In this document: positions 16,775-25,978 of the stretch, piece by piece
Layout: every line of letters begins with the position of its first letter
Position numbering within the stretch: the first letter of the stretch is position 1
DNA from: Vibrio sp. Of7-15
GTDB taxonomy: Bacteria; Pseudomonadota; Gammaproteobacteria; Enterobacterales; Vibrionaceae
Reading direction: 5' to 3'
Assembly: GCF_022347565.1 (NCBI RefSeq)
Contig: NZ_JAKRGH010000019.1
Span: forward strand, 82,108-146,107
Length of the DNA: 64,000 bases
Translations under genes and position numbers: made by a program
Notes under the pieces: generated by a model
What the model saw: the letters and a program-made list of their open reading frames with translations, nothing else
Database searches by the model: none
Told to the model about the DNA's origin: nothing

Positions 16775-18973
16775 ATGAATAACAACCTATTAAAATCCCT
16801 GATTTTTCCACTTATCTTATTTATCTTGGTAGTTGTCAGCTTTGAGGTTTCACAAATTTTTGTCTCACAGGCTGATCGTGTTCATATCGTTTCTATCACC
16901 TCCGCCTTATTAGTCGCCGCTAGCCTCCGCTATGGCATAAAAGCACTTCCTAGTTTGATCTTAGGGCTAATGTATCACTATGCTTTTGTTACTGAGCGTG
17001 GCACTCAGGTCTCACTGGCCTTTTCTTTTGCTTACCCACTGCTGAGCTGCTTATTTGCGTATGGTTACAACTGGCTAATCCAGCGTTTACAAGCTCACGA
17101 TTACACATTACGAGCCACCTATTACATCTCCGTCTTTGGTTTGGCTTACCCTATTACCACCACGTTATGCGGGATCTATTTAGCTCAATGGCTGAATTAT
17201 CCCTTTATGAACAGCACGGAATTTTTTGCTTACTCAGTATTAGGAAGCTCGCTGTCTCAGCTATTACTTACTCCGCTGATTTTCTTGCTCATTGGTCGGT
17301 TCTCTAATCAAGATCAGCATGCCGATTTTTTTGAAGCCGACGAGGCAATGCGCAAAAAAAACACTCATTCCAGCTTATATTGGGGTTGGTTGATCATGTG
17401 CTTGATAACGTTATCAATCGCATTTACGGCAAAAGAGCCTTTAATGATTAATGCATTATGTTTAATGCTGGTGCCCATCATTGGCTTAGGGGTGGGTAAT
17501 TTTGGTTTCATTCAGCCATATTTGATCTCAACAGCAGTGAGCTTAATTTCCGCTCAAAGCGCCATTGCTAACTACAACCAAAACCTGTTGGAAGTAGATT
17601 CGTTTTATAGCTTAATTGCGATTCTCTTTGCCATCACCTCATTAATTTTATTGCTGTCAGCACAGGCTTTAAAAAACCATTTCTCAACTTTAAGCGCCAT
17701 CAATAAAGAACGTATCGACGCTTTTACTAAACTGGCCAATATTGCGCAACTAAAACAAGATATTCCCGAAAAAGGCGAGTTTATTCTTACCTATATCGAT
17801 CTATCAGAAATGAGTAACCGACTAAACTCATTAGGCTTTGATGGCAAAGCTCAACTCATCAAACATTTATCTTATTTCGTGACCGAGTTTTCGAATGGCA
17901 AAAGTAAAGCGTACTTACCGCCTTTCTCGCAAGGTACATTGCATTTAAGCTCAGTGACCCCAGAGCTTAACCAAAACTTAAAACGGCTGTCAGCTAAGCT
18001 GTCTCAGTTTAAGTTTCAATGGCAACAAGAATCCTTTCATTTAATTGGTCATAAAATCGTATGTTGCTCATTAAATTCACAAGCGGATCTGGATCAAGCA
18101 CTGGCTACCTTATGTACCCCAAATAGCCACACCTGCCATGGCCATGACATTCACTGGGTATCTTGCCATGAAACCAGCCAAGCAAAGCTAAGTAAATTGA
18201 GCCAAATCCAGGCGGCATTCAAAGAAGATCAATTCACTCTTGTGTGCCAACCTTATTTAAATTTAGCGAGTGAACATGCCCCAACTTACTTTGAAGTGCT
18301 CGTGCGCTTGAAAGCGGATCTGCCGAATCAAGCCATTCTGACACCAGCTGAGTTTTTCCCCTTGATCACCGAATTTGGGTTGCAAATCGATCTCGATAAA
18401 TGGGTGATCAAAAACACCTTCAAAACCTTACATGCCAATGTTATTTCTTGGGAAGACATTGGCCGATGCTCCATCAATTTAACCGCTCAAGCCCTCAATC
18501 ACACCGATTTGGGCGAATTCATCCATTCTCTTGCTGATGAATTTCACATTCCTTTACATAAAGTGTGTTTCGAAATCACCGAAAGTGCTGCTCTGAGCAA
18601 CGAAACCCAGGCCATAACGACCATTAATCAGCTTAGGGAACATGGCTGTGTGATTGCGCTAGATGACTTTGGCACGGGCTACGCGAGCTTTGACTATCTG
18701 CGCCGCTTACCCATCGATATTCTAAAAATTGATGGTTCTTTTGTTCGTCACATCACTGACAACAAAGTTGATTACACTATCGTAAACACCATCAGCCAAG
18801 TCGCAATTGGCATGAACTTAACCACAGTTGCAGAGTTTGTTGAATCCCCGCAGCACATCAATATCCTGCGTGAATTGAACATTAATTACGCTCAAGGTTA
18901 TGCGATTTCCAAACCAATTCCCCTCGCCGAACACTTGAAACAACAGTGTTGTGAGGAAAGCTGTACTTTCTGA
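16775..18973 (+). CDS. Membrane-bound EAL-domain cyclic-di-GMP phosphodiesterase
   Basis: A 732-residue protein with an N-terminal set of about eight membrane segments (residues 1-305, MASE1-like sensor, uncertain). A middle domain (about 310-460) sits where GGDEF is expected but lacks any GGDEF motif. The C-terminal EAL domain spans about 470-725. The EAL signature reads EVL at residue 507, keeping the metal-binding Glu. INLTAQ, FEITES, LDDFGTGYAS (Asp630/631), LKIDGSFV, AEFVES and AQGYAISKP are all present, so hydrolysis of c-di-GMP to pGpG is expected. It lies divergently from cysG. Confidence 0.9.
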   Translation: MNNNLLKSLIFPLILFILVVVSFEVSQIFVSQADRVHIVSITSALLVAASLRYGIKALPSLILGLMYHYAFVTERGTQVSLAFSFAYPLLSCLFAYGYNWLIQRLQAHDYTLRATYYISVFGLAYPITTTLCGIYLAQWLNYPFMNSTEFFAYSVLGSSLSQLLLTPLIFLLIGRFSNQDQHADFFEADEAMRKKNTHSSLYWGWLIMCLITLSIAFTAKEPLMINALCLMLVPIIGLGVGNFGFIQPYLISTAVSLISAQSAIANYNQNLLEVDSFYSLIAILFAITSLILLLSAQALKNHFSTLSAINKERIDAFTKLANIAQLKQDIPEKGEFILTYIDLSEMSNRLNSLGFDGKAQLIKHLSYFVTEFSNGKSKAYLPPFSQGTLHLSSVTPELNQNLKRLSAKLSQFKFQWQQESFHLIGHKIVCCSLNSQADLDQALATLCTPNSHTCHGHDIHWVSCHETSQAKLSKLSQIQAAFKEDQFTLVCQPYLNLASEHAPTYFEVLVRLKADLPNQAILTPAEFFPLITEFGLQIDLDKWVIKNTFKTLHANVISWEDIGRCSINLTAQALNHTDLGEFIHSLADEFHIPLHKVCFEITESAALSNETQAITTINQLREHGCVIALDDFGTGYASFDYLRRLPIDILKIDGSFVRHITDNKVDYTIVNTISQVAIGMNLTTVAEFVESPQHINILRELNINYAQGYAISKPIPLAEHLKQQCCEESCTF

Positions 18974-19091
18974 TAAAGCTAACAATAAAGTGAGAAGTAG
19001 TGCACAGTTATGGTGACGGTATAAATTACATTACGCCACTTTCTGATACCTTATGCAGGCTTTTCCCTTACCCCAATTCTTGGAGAACACT

Positions 19092-21053
19092 ATGAAACTG
19101 TCAGCTAAACCTCTATCGCTTGCGGTATTAGGCGGCTTACTTGCGCTTTCTGGCCCGGCTATGGCTGAAACTATCAAGCTACGTATTGTAGAAACCACAG
19201 ATATCCATACAAACCTAATGGATTACGATTACTACAAAGACAAAGCATCGCAAAAAATCGGTTTAGCACGTACCGCAACCTTAGTAAAACAAGCTCAAGC
19301 GGAAACGACGAACAGTGTATTAGTTGACAATGGTGACCTACTTCAAGGCAGCCCAATGGGCGATTACATGGCAGCAAAAGGCATTAAAGTAGGTGAAGTA
19401 CACCCAGCCTATAAAGCCATGAACCAACTAAACTACGAAGTGGGTAACATTGGTAACCACGAATTTAACTACGGTTTAGACTTCTTAAAAGAAAGCATCA
19501 ACGATGCAAACTTCCCCTACATCAGCGCAAACGTCTTTGATGCAAAAACGGGCGAACACTACTTCAAGCCATACATCATCAAAACCAATACCTTTAAAGA
19601 TACGGATGGTAAAGAACACCAAATCAAAATCGGTTACATCGGTTTTGTACCACCACAAATCCTTATCTGGGATAAGAAAAATCTAGAAGGTAAAGTGGTT
19701 GCTAAAGACATTAAAGAAACCGCTGAAAAGTTAGTGCCTCAAATGAAAGCAGAAGGTGCTGACGTGATTGTGGCTATTCCACACTCAGGTGTATCAACAG
19801 ATCCACACAAACTGGGCGCTGAAAACTCAACCTACTACCTATCAGAAGTTGACGGCATCGATGCCATTGCTTTTGGTCACTCACATTCGGTATTCCCAGG
19901 TAAAGGCTTTGATGGCTTACAAGGCGTAGATAACCAAAAAGGCACCATCAATGGCGTTGCTGCGGTTATGCCAGGTCGCTGGGGTAGCCATGTCGGTATT
20001 ATGGATCTGACTCTTGAAAAAGAAGACGGTCAATGGGTTGTGACCAACGGCCAAAGTGAAGCACGCCCTATTTATGATAAGAAAAGCAAAAAATCTCTCG
20101 CTGAAGCTGACGCTGGTATCGTAAAAGCACTGGAAGCGGATCACAAAGGCACACGTGATTTTGTTAACCAACCAATTGGGAAAGCAAGCGATGTAATGTA
20201 CAGCTACCTTGCACTGGTACAGGATGATCCGACGGTTCAAATCGTTAACCTTGCCCAAAAAGATTACGTAGAACGCTTCATCCAAGGCGATCCAAACCTA
20301 GACGGTATTCCCGTTCTTTCTGCTGCGGCACCATTTAAAGCAGGCGGCCGTAAAAACGATCCAGCCAACTTTACTGAAGTAGAATCCGGTCAGCTCACAT
20401 TCCGTAATGCAGCCGATCTTTACCTTTACCCAAATACTCTAGTTGCCCTAAAAGTAACGGGTAAAGAAGTAAAAGAGTGGCTGGAGTGTTCTGCGGGTCA
20501 ATTTAAGCAAGTGGACGTAAACAGCACAGCACCTCAGCAACTGATCGACTGGGACGGTTTCCGTACTTACAACTTTGATGTCATGGACGGTGTTGAGTAC
20601 CAAATCGATGTAACACAGCCAGCAAAATACGATGGCAGTTGTAAAGTCGCTAACGCAAATGCAGAGCGTGTGGTGAACCTAACCTTCCAAGGTAAACCAC
20701 TGGACATGAAACAAGATTTCATCATTGCCACCAATAACTACCGCGCTTACAGTGCGAAGTTTGCGGGTACCGGTGCTGAATTCATCGCGTTTGCAGCGCC
20801 AGATGAAAACCGCAGCGTATTGGCCAATTACATTACTCGTGTAAGTAAAGAAAAAGGCCAAGTGATCCCAAGTGCTGACAACAACTGGTCTTTTGCGCCA
20901 ATTAAGAGCAACAAAGCACTGGATATCCGCTTTGAAACATCACCAACAGACAAAGCGGCTCAATTCATCAAAGACAAAGGTCAATACCCAATGGAGCGTG
21001 TTGATACTGATGAAATTGGCTTTGGTGTTTACCGCATTAACCTAACTAAGTAA
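19092..21053 (+). CDS. cpdB: 2',3'-cyclic-nucleotide 2'-phosphodiesterase/3'-nucleotidase CpdB
   Basis: A 653-residue periplasmic enzyme that turns 2',3'-cyclic nucleotides into 3'-nucleotides and then nucleosides. The start at 19092 has GGAG 6 bases before it and a clear signal peptide ending AMA. The metallophosphoesterase domain (about 25-340) has [37 protein letters not shown] and [10 protein letters not shown]. The C-terminal 5'-nucleotidase domain (about 370-630) contains the substrate loop near ATNNYRAYS. Length and motif spacing fit E. coli CpdB rather than UshA. It is a single gene followed by a strong terminator. Confidence 0.93.
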   Translation: MKLSAKPLSLAVLGGLLALSGPAMAETIKLRIVETTDIHTNLMDYDYYKDKASQKIGLARTATLVKQAQAETTNSVLVDNGDLLQGSPMGDYMAAKGIKVGEVHPAYKAMNQLNYEVGNIGNHEFNYGLDFLKESINDANFPYISANVFDAKTGEHYFKPYIIKTNTFKDTDGKEHQIKIGYIGFVPPQILIWDKKNLEGKVVAKDIKETAEKLVPQMKAEGADVIVAIPHSGVSTDPHKLGAENSTYYLSEVDGIDAIAFGHSHSVFPGKGFDGLQGVDNQKGTINGVAAVMPGRWGSHVGIMDLTLEKEDGQWVVTNGQSEARPIYDKKSKKSLAEADAGIVKALEADHKGTRDFVNQPIGKASDVMYSYLALVQDDPTVQIVNLAQKDYVERFIQGDPNLDGIPVLSAAAPFKAGGRKNDPANFTEVESGQLTFRNAADLYLYPNTLVALKVTGKEVKEWLECSAGQFKQVDVNSTAPQQLIDWDGFRTYNFDVMDGVEYQIDVTQPAKYDGSCKVANANAERVVNLTFQGKPLDMKQDFIIATNNYRAYSAKFAGTGAEFIAFAAPDENRSVLANYITRVSKEKGQVIPSADNNWSFAPIKSNKALDIRFETSPTDKAAQFIKDKGQYPMERVDTDEIGFGVYRINLTK

Positions 21054-21088
21054 TGCTCTGCTAAGTTAATCGTGGATTAAGAAAAATG

Positions 21089-21118
21089 ATACCGCGGCTT
21101 CGGCTGCGGTATTTTTTT
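21089..21118 (+). terminator. Strong rho-independent terminator after cpdB
   Basis: ATACCGC (21089-21095) pairs with GCGGTAT (21106-21112). The stem continues inward through a GC/GC step to a TTCG tetraloop, and seven T residues follow. A textbook intrinsic terminator. Confidence 0.9.
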
Positions 21119-21168
21119 AACTCAAAATCGGCTGTAATACCCTTATCACCCAGTAGCAGCCCATTATC

Positions 21169-21729
21169 ATGAAACAGACTTTTATTGAATTTCTACAGCA
21201 ATACACCTCTGCCGAGGACGCCGAACACATCGCCGCTCAAGCAGATATCATCGATCTACCAACACGTCATGTTTTAATCCATCAAGGTGACATGGCTGAA
21301 CATATGTACTTCGTCGTGGATGGCCTATGCCATGCGTGTTACCTTACCCCAGAAGGAAAACAATTTAGTAAAGAGTTCTACTGGGAAAAGGATTGCATCA
21401 TTGGATTTGAAGGACTGGTTAAGCAGCAGCCCTCCCCGTATTTATTAGAATCTTTAACCCCAACCATACTACTCAGCTTACCGATTACTCTGCTCCAACA
21501 ATGGCGTGAAGAACAGCACCCTCTGTACTTTCAGTTATTAGAAACTCAATTGATGTACAAAGAAAACAAAGAACGCTTCATGTTGCTACATTCACCTGAA
21601 GAACGTTACCAACTGTTTTGCCAAAGCTTTCCAGATCTAGAAACGCGCTTAGCCGATTATCAAATTGCGTCATATCTTGGCATTACTTCCATTAGCCTCA
21701 GCAGAATCAAAAAACGCTTAGAGGATTAA
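21169..21729 (+). CDS. Crp/Fnr-family transcription regulator (short form)
   Basis: A 186-residue protein. An N-terminal cyclic-nucleotide-binding-like barrel (about 5-125) contains HVLIHQGDMAEHMYFVVDGL and EFYWEKDCIIGFEGL, followed by a long helix. A compact C-terminal helix-turn-helix, TRLADYQIASYLGITSISLSRIKKRLE, includes the recognition helix. There is no cysteine cluster of the FNR type, and the residues that bind cAMP in CRP (the RE..S segment) are not evident, so the effector is unknown. It may control the acetyltransferase and exporter genes that follow on the same strand, but that is only inferred from position. Confidence 0.82.
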   Translation: MKQTFIEFLQQYTSAEDAEHIAAQADIIDLPTRHVLIHQGDMAEHMYFVVDGLCHACYLTPEGKQFSKEFYWEKDCIIGFEGLVKQQPSPYLLESLTPTILLSLPITLLQQWREEQHPLYFQLLETQLMYKENKERFMLLHSPEERYQLFCQSFPDLETRLADYQIASYLGITSISLSRIKKRLED

Positions 21730-21801
21730 CAATAGTTAAGGTGATCGGCTCAAGAAATAGGTACGGTATCTGTTCACTATAAAACGTAAACAGGAACCGT
21801 C

Positions 21802-22257
21802 ATGAATTGGATTTGTCTTCCCTTCCACCAGCTCAGCACCGATCAACTGTACGAGGTCTTAAAACTGAGAGTCGATGTGTTTGTGGTTGAACAAACATGC
21901 CCGTACCCCGAGCTCGACGAAAAAGACAGAGCCGATGGCGTTTATCACCTACTCGGCTATCAAGATGGCCACTTAATCGCCTGCGCACGTTTACTGCCAG
22001 CAGGTATCAGCTACGACAACGTCAGTATCGGTCGTGTTGCCACGGCACATTCTGCTCGTGGCAATGGTCAAGGCCACCAACTGTTAACCACAGCTCTTGA
22101 GTATTGCCAACAATTTTGGCCTAACCAAACCATCGAGATTGGAGCACAAGAACACCTACAAAATTTTTATGGCCAACATGGTTTTACCACTACGTCGGCA
22201 ATGTACTTGGAAGACGACATCCCTCATGTTGATATGAAGCTCATTAAAAAACCATGA
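21802..22257 (+). CDS. ElaA-like GNAT acetyltransferase
   Basis: A 151-residue protein of the ElaA subgroup of GNAT N-acetyltransferases. Diagnostic segments are LYEVLKLRVDVFVVEQTCPYPELDEKD near the start, HLIACARLLP, and SIGRVATAHSARGNGQGHQLL, which is the acetyl-CoA-binding R/Q-x-x-G-x-G/A loop region. FYGQHGF follows near the C-terminus. The acceptor substrate of ElaA proteins is unknown. The stop codon overlaps the start of the EamA transporter (ATGA), so the two are one transcription unit. Confidence 0.88.
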   Translation: MNWICLPFHQLSTDQLYEVLKLRVDVFVVEQTCPYPELDEKDRADGVYHLLGYQDGHLIACARLLPAGISYDNVSIGRVATAHSARGNGQGHQLLTTALEYCQQFWPNQTIEIGAQEHLQNFYGQHGFTTTSAMYLEDDIPHVDMKLIKKP

Positions 22258-23132
22258 GAAACTTATCGGCTATCAGCTTGGCTCTTCTCTTTTTAGTGGC
22301 GGGGAATTTATCGGCTTCATTATCTGATGTAGCCGTAAAACTCTTAAATGGTGGTATTTCAGCGTTTCAATACATGTTTGTGCGCCAACTGTTCTGCGTA
22401 ATGATTATGCTGCCATTTTGGCTACGGGCTTCTTCCTCACAAAGGCAACTCGGCTGCTACAAGATCCCATTAGCACGCGCTCACCTTGTTTTGGCAGGCA
22501 GCGGGTTTGTCATGATGGCATTAACCCATTTGCCACTCGCCACAGCCAATGCAATTTTTTACGCTGCACCTCTATTGATGCTACCGCTCTCATTCTGGAT
22601 ATTAAAAGAGAAACCCGCCTTAACCAAAGTCATTGCCACGGCTATCGGTTTTGCTGGTGTGCTTATCGTACTTCGACCCTCCCAATTCCACTGGGCAGCC
22701 CTGTTTGCGTTAGGTTGCGCCTTCACGTTGGCCATGTATAACGTGTTGGTCAAGAAACTCCCTTCGGAACAGCCAGTGACCATCACCTTATTTTGGACTG
22801 GTGTGTTGTCTCTGCCAATGTCTGGTCTATTGGCGTTCAGTTTTTGGCAACCTATCAGCGTAACGGAAATAGGATTGATTGCTGCTAGCGCCATTTTTAC
22901 TTTGGGTTATCACGGCAGTGCTGTGGCCGCGTATAAACGGGCTCACACGTCACAAATTGCTTTGGCGGAATACTCAGGGCTCATTTTTGTAACCCTATTT
23001 GGTGTCATGTGGTTTGATGAAGTACCCGATGGGTTAACCGTAATAGGTATACTCTTGATTATAATTCCAATGATGCCAATTCGTTGGCTCAAGCACAAAG
23101 CGAGTAAAAAGCTTATCAAGGTAACCAACTAA
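22254..23132 (+). CDS. EamA/DMT-family exporter
   Basis: A 292-residue inner-membrane protein with ten hydrophobic segments in two homologous halves (about 5-135 and 150-285), the layout of the drug/metabolite transporter superfamily. Features include FVRQLFCVMIMLP, ALTHLPLATANAIFYAAPLL and AYKRAHTSQIALAEYSGLIF, which are typical EamA repeat ends. The substrate cannot be predicted. Its ATG overlaps the stop of the acetyltransferase gene, which implies coupled translation and perhaps a shared substrate (modify, then export); that link is speculation. Confidence 0.87.
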   Translation: MRNLSAISLALLFLVAGNLSASLSDVAVKLLNGGISAFQYMFVRQLFCVMIMLPFWLRASSSQRQLGCYKIPLARAHLVLAGSGFVMMALTHLPLATANAIFYAAPLLMLPLSFWILKEKPALTKVIATAIGFAGVLIVLRPSQFHWAALFALGCAFTLAMYNVLVKKLPSEQPVTITLFWTGVLSLPMSGLLAFSFWQPISVTEIGLIAASAIFTLGYHGSAVAAYKRAHTSQIALAEYSGLIFVTLFGVMWFDEVPDGLTVIGILLIIIPMMPIRWLKHKASKKLIKVTN

Positions 23133-23156
23133 CGGCCAAGCAGAGTGCCGTTAGTT
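23127..23156. terminator. Hairpin between the EamA gene and oapA
   Basis: AACTAACGG (23127-23135) pairs exactly with CCGTTAGTT (23148-23156). It overlaps the stop codon of the EamA gene and lies between convergent genes. There is no T-run on either strand, so termination may be factor-assisted. Confidence 0.5.
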
Positions 23157-23168
23157 GCACGTGTTTAT

Positions 23169-23750
23169 CTATCGACTGCGGCCAAAGCTGCCATCAGACA
23201 AGCGTAAAAACATCACCGAACTGTCTTCTTTTTCTAATTGCAACATATCCAGTTCACCAGATTTATTCAGTTTATAACGCAGCAATTGTCCTTTTTTGAT
23301 ATTACTTAATGGTTTACCCACCCCTTCTACGGCAGCTAACGCATACAGATCAGACATGGGTAATTTATTAGCCCGAAATACATTCGATAAGGTGTCTCCG
23401 CCTTTCACTTCATATTCACGCCAGCTATTGGCACTCGGCGGATCATCATTTTCGTTTGCGACTTGGATCCGCTGCTCACTCAAACCGCGTGTGTTAAGTT
23501 CTACACCACGTCGCTCAGTAGAGGTGACTGACGCAGCAGGATCTTCTATCGATTCACTCACAGGCCATAAAAGCAATACCACCATCAAAGGAGCTAATAC
23601 CGTTAACGCTTTACGGTGGAAATTAGGCAATGAGTTCCAATGTTCAACCACCAGTGACCATTTTTGCTTCATCATGATGAGCAATTGTTCTGAATTAAGA
23701 GTGAATTTTGGCATGCTAGAAGATGGCTTTTTTCTTTTTCTGCGATTCAT
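23169..23750 (-). CDS. OapA/YtfB-family LysM-like cell-division protein
   Basis: A 193-residue bitopic membrane protein. A very basic N-terminus (MNRRKRKKPSS) is followed by a cytoplasmic segment ending NFHRKALTVL, one membrane span (about 48-65) and a periplasmic C-terminal domain (about 110-193). That domain, with VKGGDTLSNVFRANKLPMSDLYALA, resembles LysM and matches the opacity-associated protein A family. E. coli YtfB, of this family, localises to the division site and binds glycans. The ATG at 23750 has AAGG upstream. It is divergent from fklB, exactly as ytfB is beside fklB in E. coli. Confidence 0.85.
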   Translation of the reverse strand: MNRRKRKKPSSSMPKFTLNSEQLLIMMKQKWSLVVEHWNSLPNFHRKALTVLAPLMVVLLLWPVSESIEDPAASVTSTERRGVELNTRGLSEQRIQVANENDDPPSANSWREYEVKGGDTLSNVFRANKLPMSDLYALAAVEGVGKPLSNIKKGQLLRYKLNKSGELDMLQLEKEDSSVMFLRLSDGSFGRSR

Positions 23751-23882
23751 TACCAACCCTTTCCAATGAAGTTACGTGTTTCTGCTCCGATATTAGACGA
23801 TACACTGTAGCAAAAGTTTACCGCAATAGGGGAGAACTGTTATCCTTCTCGCTTTATTGGTACATCAAATAAGAGAGACACA

Positions 23883-24503
23883 ATGTCTGACGTTAAATTA
23901 GAGACTGTAGAGCAAAAAGCAAGCTACGGCATCGGCCTTCAAATGGGTCAACAACTAGCACAAAGTGGCCTAGAAGGTCTAAACGTTGCTGCTATCGCTA
24001 AAGGTATCGCAACTTCTCTAACTGGCGACATGCCAGAGCTAGAAGTTGACGAGATCAACAACGCACTTCAAGCAATCCACACTCGTGCAGAAGAAGCACG
24101 TGCTGAAGCGTCTAAAGCAGCAGCAGCAGAAGGCGAAGCATTCCTTGCTGACAACGCTCTTCGTCCAGAAGTAACTGTTCTTGAGTCTGGTCTTCAATAC
24201 GAAGTACTAACTGAAGGTACTGGTGAAATCCCAACTGCAGACAAAACTGTACGTGTTCACTACCACGGTCAACTAACTGACGGTACTGTTTTCGACAGTT
24301 CTGTATCTCGCGGTCAACCAGCTGAGTTCCCTGTAACTGGCGTAATCAAAGGTTGGGTTGAAGCTCTACAACTAATGCCTGTTGGTTCTAAGTGGAAGCT
24401 AGCTATCCCACAAGATCTTGCATACGGTGAGCGTGGCGCGGGTGCAGCTATCCCTCCATACGCAGCACTAGTATTCGAAGTTGAACTACTAGAAATCCTA
24501 TAA
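23883..24503 (+). CDS. fklB: FKBP-type peptidyl-prolyl isomerase FklB
   Basis: A 206-residue protein, equal in length to E. coli FklB. The N-terminal dimerisation domain (about 1-90) starts with [16 protein letters not shown]. The FKBP domain (about 100-206) contains [47 protein letters not shown] and [16 protein letters not shown], with the residues that line the proline pocket. It has no signal peptide, so it is cytoplasmic. Codon choice is strongly biased compared with neighbours, suggesting high expression. A strong terminator follows. Confidence 0.96.
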   Translation: MSDVKLETVEQKASYGIGLQMGQQLAQSGLEGLNVAAIAKGIATSLTGDMPELEVDEINNALQAIHTRAEEARAEASKAAAAEGEAFLADNALRPEVTVLESGLQYEVLTEGTGEIPTADKTVRVHYHGQLTDGTVFDSSVSRGQPAEFPVTGVIKGWVEALQLMPVGSKWKLAIPQDLAYGERGAGAAIPPYAALVFEVELLEIL

Positions 24504-24533
24504 TTCGCCTTTCGCGTTTTTAAGATAAATACA

Positions 24534-24559
24534 AGCGATACTCCGGTATCGCTTTTTTT
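24534..24559 (+). terminator. Rho-independent terminator after fklB
   Basis: AGCGATAC (24534-24541), loop TCCG, GTATCGCT (24546-24553), then a run of seven T. A strong intrinsic terminator. Confidence 0.9.
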
Positions 24560-24624
24560 ATAGCCAAAAAAGGCATATAACTAATAGGTAACGTTATGAC
24601 AACAATATTTTAAAGGATGTCCCC

Positions 24625-25137
24625 ATGAAAAAAGCGATTCTGTTTGCCGGAGCTACTACCCTTTTTCTTTCTAGCCTTTCTCCTGCCCACGCTTTTGGTT
24701 TACCAAGCCTCACTGATGATAAATCCGATACTGGTAAAACCTTATCTTCGTTAACCGCTATTGCCACAGAAGCTAGCTCCGATTCGTCTCTCGATTCAAA
24801 CGCTCTTGTCGGTGCCTTAACCGATAAACTCGGAGTCTCCACCGATCAAGCCGCAGGAGGTGCGGGTGCCCTACTGTCCTTAGCAGGCGGAGCCCTTTCT
24901 AAACCAGAAAGCAAAGAACTGGGCAATTTGATCCCTGGAATGGATAGTCTGACAGGGGCAATTCCAGGTGGGCTTGGCAGTATGATCAGTAACATGGATG
25001 GGGTGAATAAAGTTTTTTCAGCATTAGGCTTAGATCCAGCGTTGATCGGCCAATTTGCACCAATCATCATGCAGTATTTAGGATCTCAAGACGCAAGTTC
25101 AGGCTTAATGGGCTCACTGGGTAAATTATGGAGCTAA
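24625..25137 (+). CDS. DUF2780 exported protein
   Basis: A 170-residue protein with AAGGA upstream and a signal peptide ending AHA before FGLP. The mature part is rich in Gly, Ala, Leu and Ser, with LVGALTDKLGVSTDQAAGGAGALLSLA and an Ile/Gly-rich C-terminal helix region. This is the pattern of DUF2780 (PF11075), an exported family seen in Vibrio and relatives. The function is unknown. It is a single gene between two terminators, convergent with the cysJIH operon. Confidence 0.8.
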   Translation: MKKAILFAGATTLFLSSLSPAHAFGLPSLTDDKSDTGKTLSSLTAIATEASSDSSLDSNALVGALTDKLGVSTDQAAGGAGALLSLAGGALSKPESKELGNLIPGMDSLTGAIPGGLGSMISNMDGVNKVFSALGLDPALIGQFAPIIMQYLGSQDASSGLMGSLGKLWS

Positions 25138-25156
25138 CAGTCCACCATAAACAAAT

Positions 25157-25186
25157 AAAAAAGGCGCATTCCGCGCCTTTTTTATT
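25157..25186. terminator. Bidirectional terminator between the DUF2780 gene and cysH
   Basis: AAAAAAGGCGC (25157-25167), loop ATTCC, GCGCCTTTTTT (25173-25183). A-tracts and T-tracts on both sides allow termination in both directions, for the DUF2780 gene and for cysJIH. Confidence 0.88.
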
Positions 25187-25204
25187 TCCTGAATTTACAT
25201 GAGA

Positions 25205-25978
25205 TTAGATCCCAGAACCATCGGTTTCAGTGTCGTCTTCATGTAAGCCACATTCGCGTTTTAAGCCAAAGAAGCGTGTCTGTTCTTCTGTCATACCCGG
25301 CTCCCATTTCTGAGTCGTATGCGTATCACCAACAGACAAATACCCTTCGTCCCATAATGGGTGGTAAGGCAGGTTATTCTCTTTCAAGTAATAATGGACA
25401 TCCTTATTCGTCCAATCGATCACTGGTAAAAATTTGAACACCCCATTTTGCACACTTAATACCGGTAACGTAGCACGAGACCCCGACTGCTCTCGACGTA
25501 AACCTGAAAACCAAGTTCCCACTTGCAGTTCATCTAAGGCACGGCGCATAGGTTCAACTTTGTTGATGCGATTGTATTTTTCAATCCCTTCAACACCTTG
25601 ATCCCACAATTTTCCATAACGAGCTTCTTGCCATACTGGGCTTTCTGTCGCACGAAATACCTGCAAATTAAGCGTTAATTTTTCACTTAATTCATCAATG
25701 AAGCGGTAGGTTTCAGGAAACAAATAACCTGTATCGGTCAAAATCACCGGGGTATTCGCACGAACTTGCGTCACTAAGTGCAACATCACCGCAGCTTGAA
25801 TACCAAAACTGGATGAAACTGCATGTTCCCCTTCTAAATTTTCTAAAGCCCAAGCCACACGCTCTTGAGCCGTCAGTTTTTCAAGTTCTGCATTGATTTC
25901 TGCAAGCTGAAGCGTTTGCTCCACTTTAGTTAAAGCCAACAACTCCGATAGCTTTGGGATAGAAGAAAATTTAGGCAT
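25205..25978 (-). CDS. cysH: Phosphoadenylyl-sulfate reductase CysH
   Basis: CysH reduces PAPS to sulfite with thioredoxin or glutaredoxin. The 257-residue protein has the PP-loop-type segment [14 protein letters not shown] (about residue 55), [25 protein letters not shown] and the catalytic motif [10 protein letters not shown] near the C-terminus with the single nucleophilic Cys. The additional cysteine pairs that mark APS-specific, iron-sulfur reductases are absent, so PAPS is the substrate, consistent with cysC in the first operon. Its start overlaps the end of cysI. Confidence 0.96.
   Translation of the reverse strand: MPKFSSIPKLSELLALTKVEQTLQLAEINAELEKLTAQERVAWALENLEGEHAVSSSFGIQAAVMLHLVTQVRANTPVILTDTGYLFPETYRFIDELSEKLTLNLQVFRATESPVWQEARYGKLWDQGVEGIEKYNRINKVEPMRRALDELQVGTWFSGLRREQSGSRATLPVLSVQNGVFKFLPVIDWTNKDVHYYLKENNLPYHPLWDEGYLSVGDTHTTQKWEPGMTEEQTRFFGLKRECGLHEDDTETDGSGI

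Noticed and set aside
18974..19091. Possible CRP site before cpdB (GTGAGAAGTAGTGCACA)
   Set aside because: The half-sites are spaced by 7 rather than 6 bases and the second half is poor.
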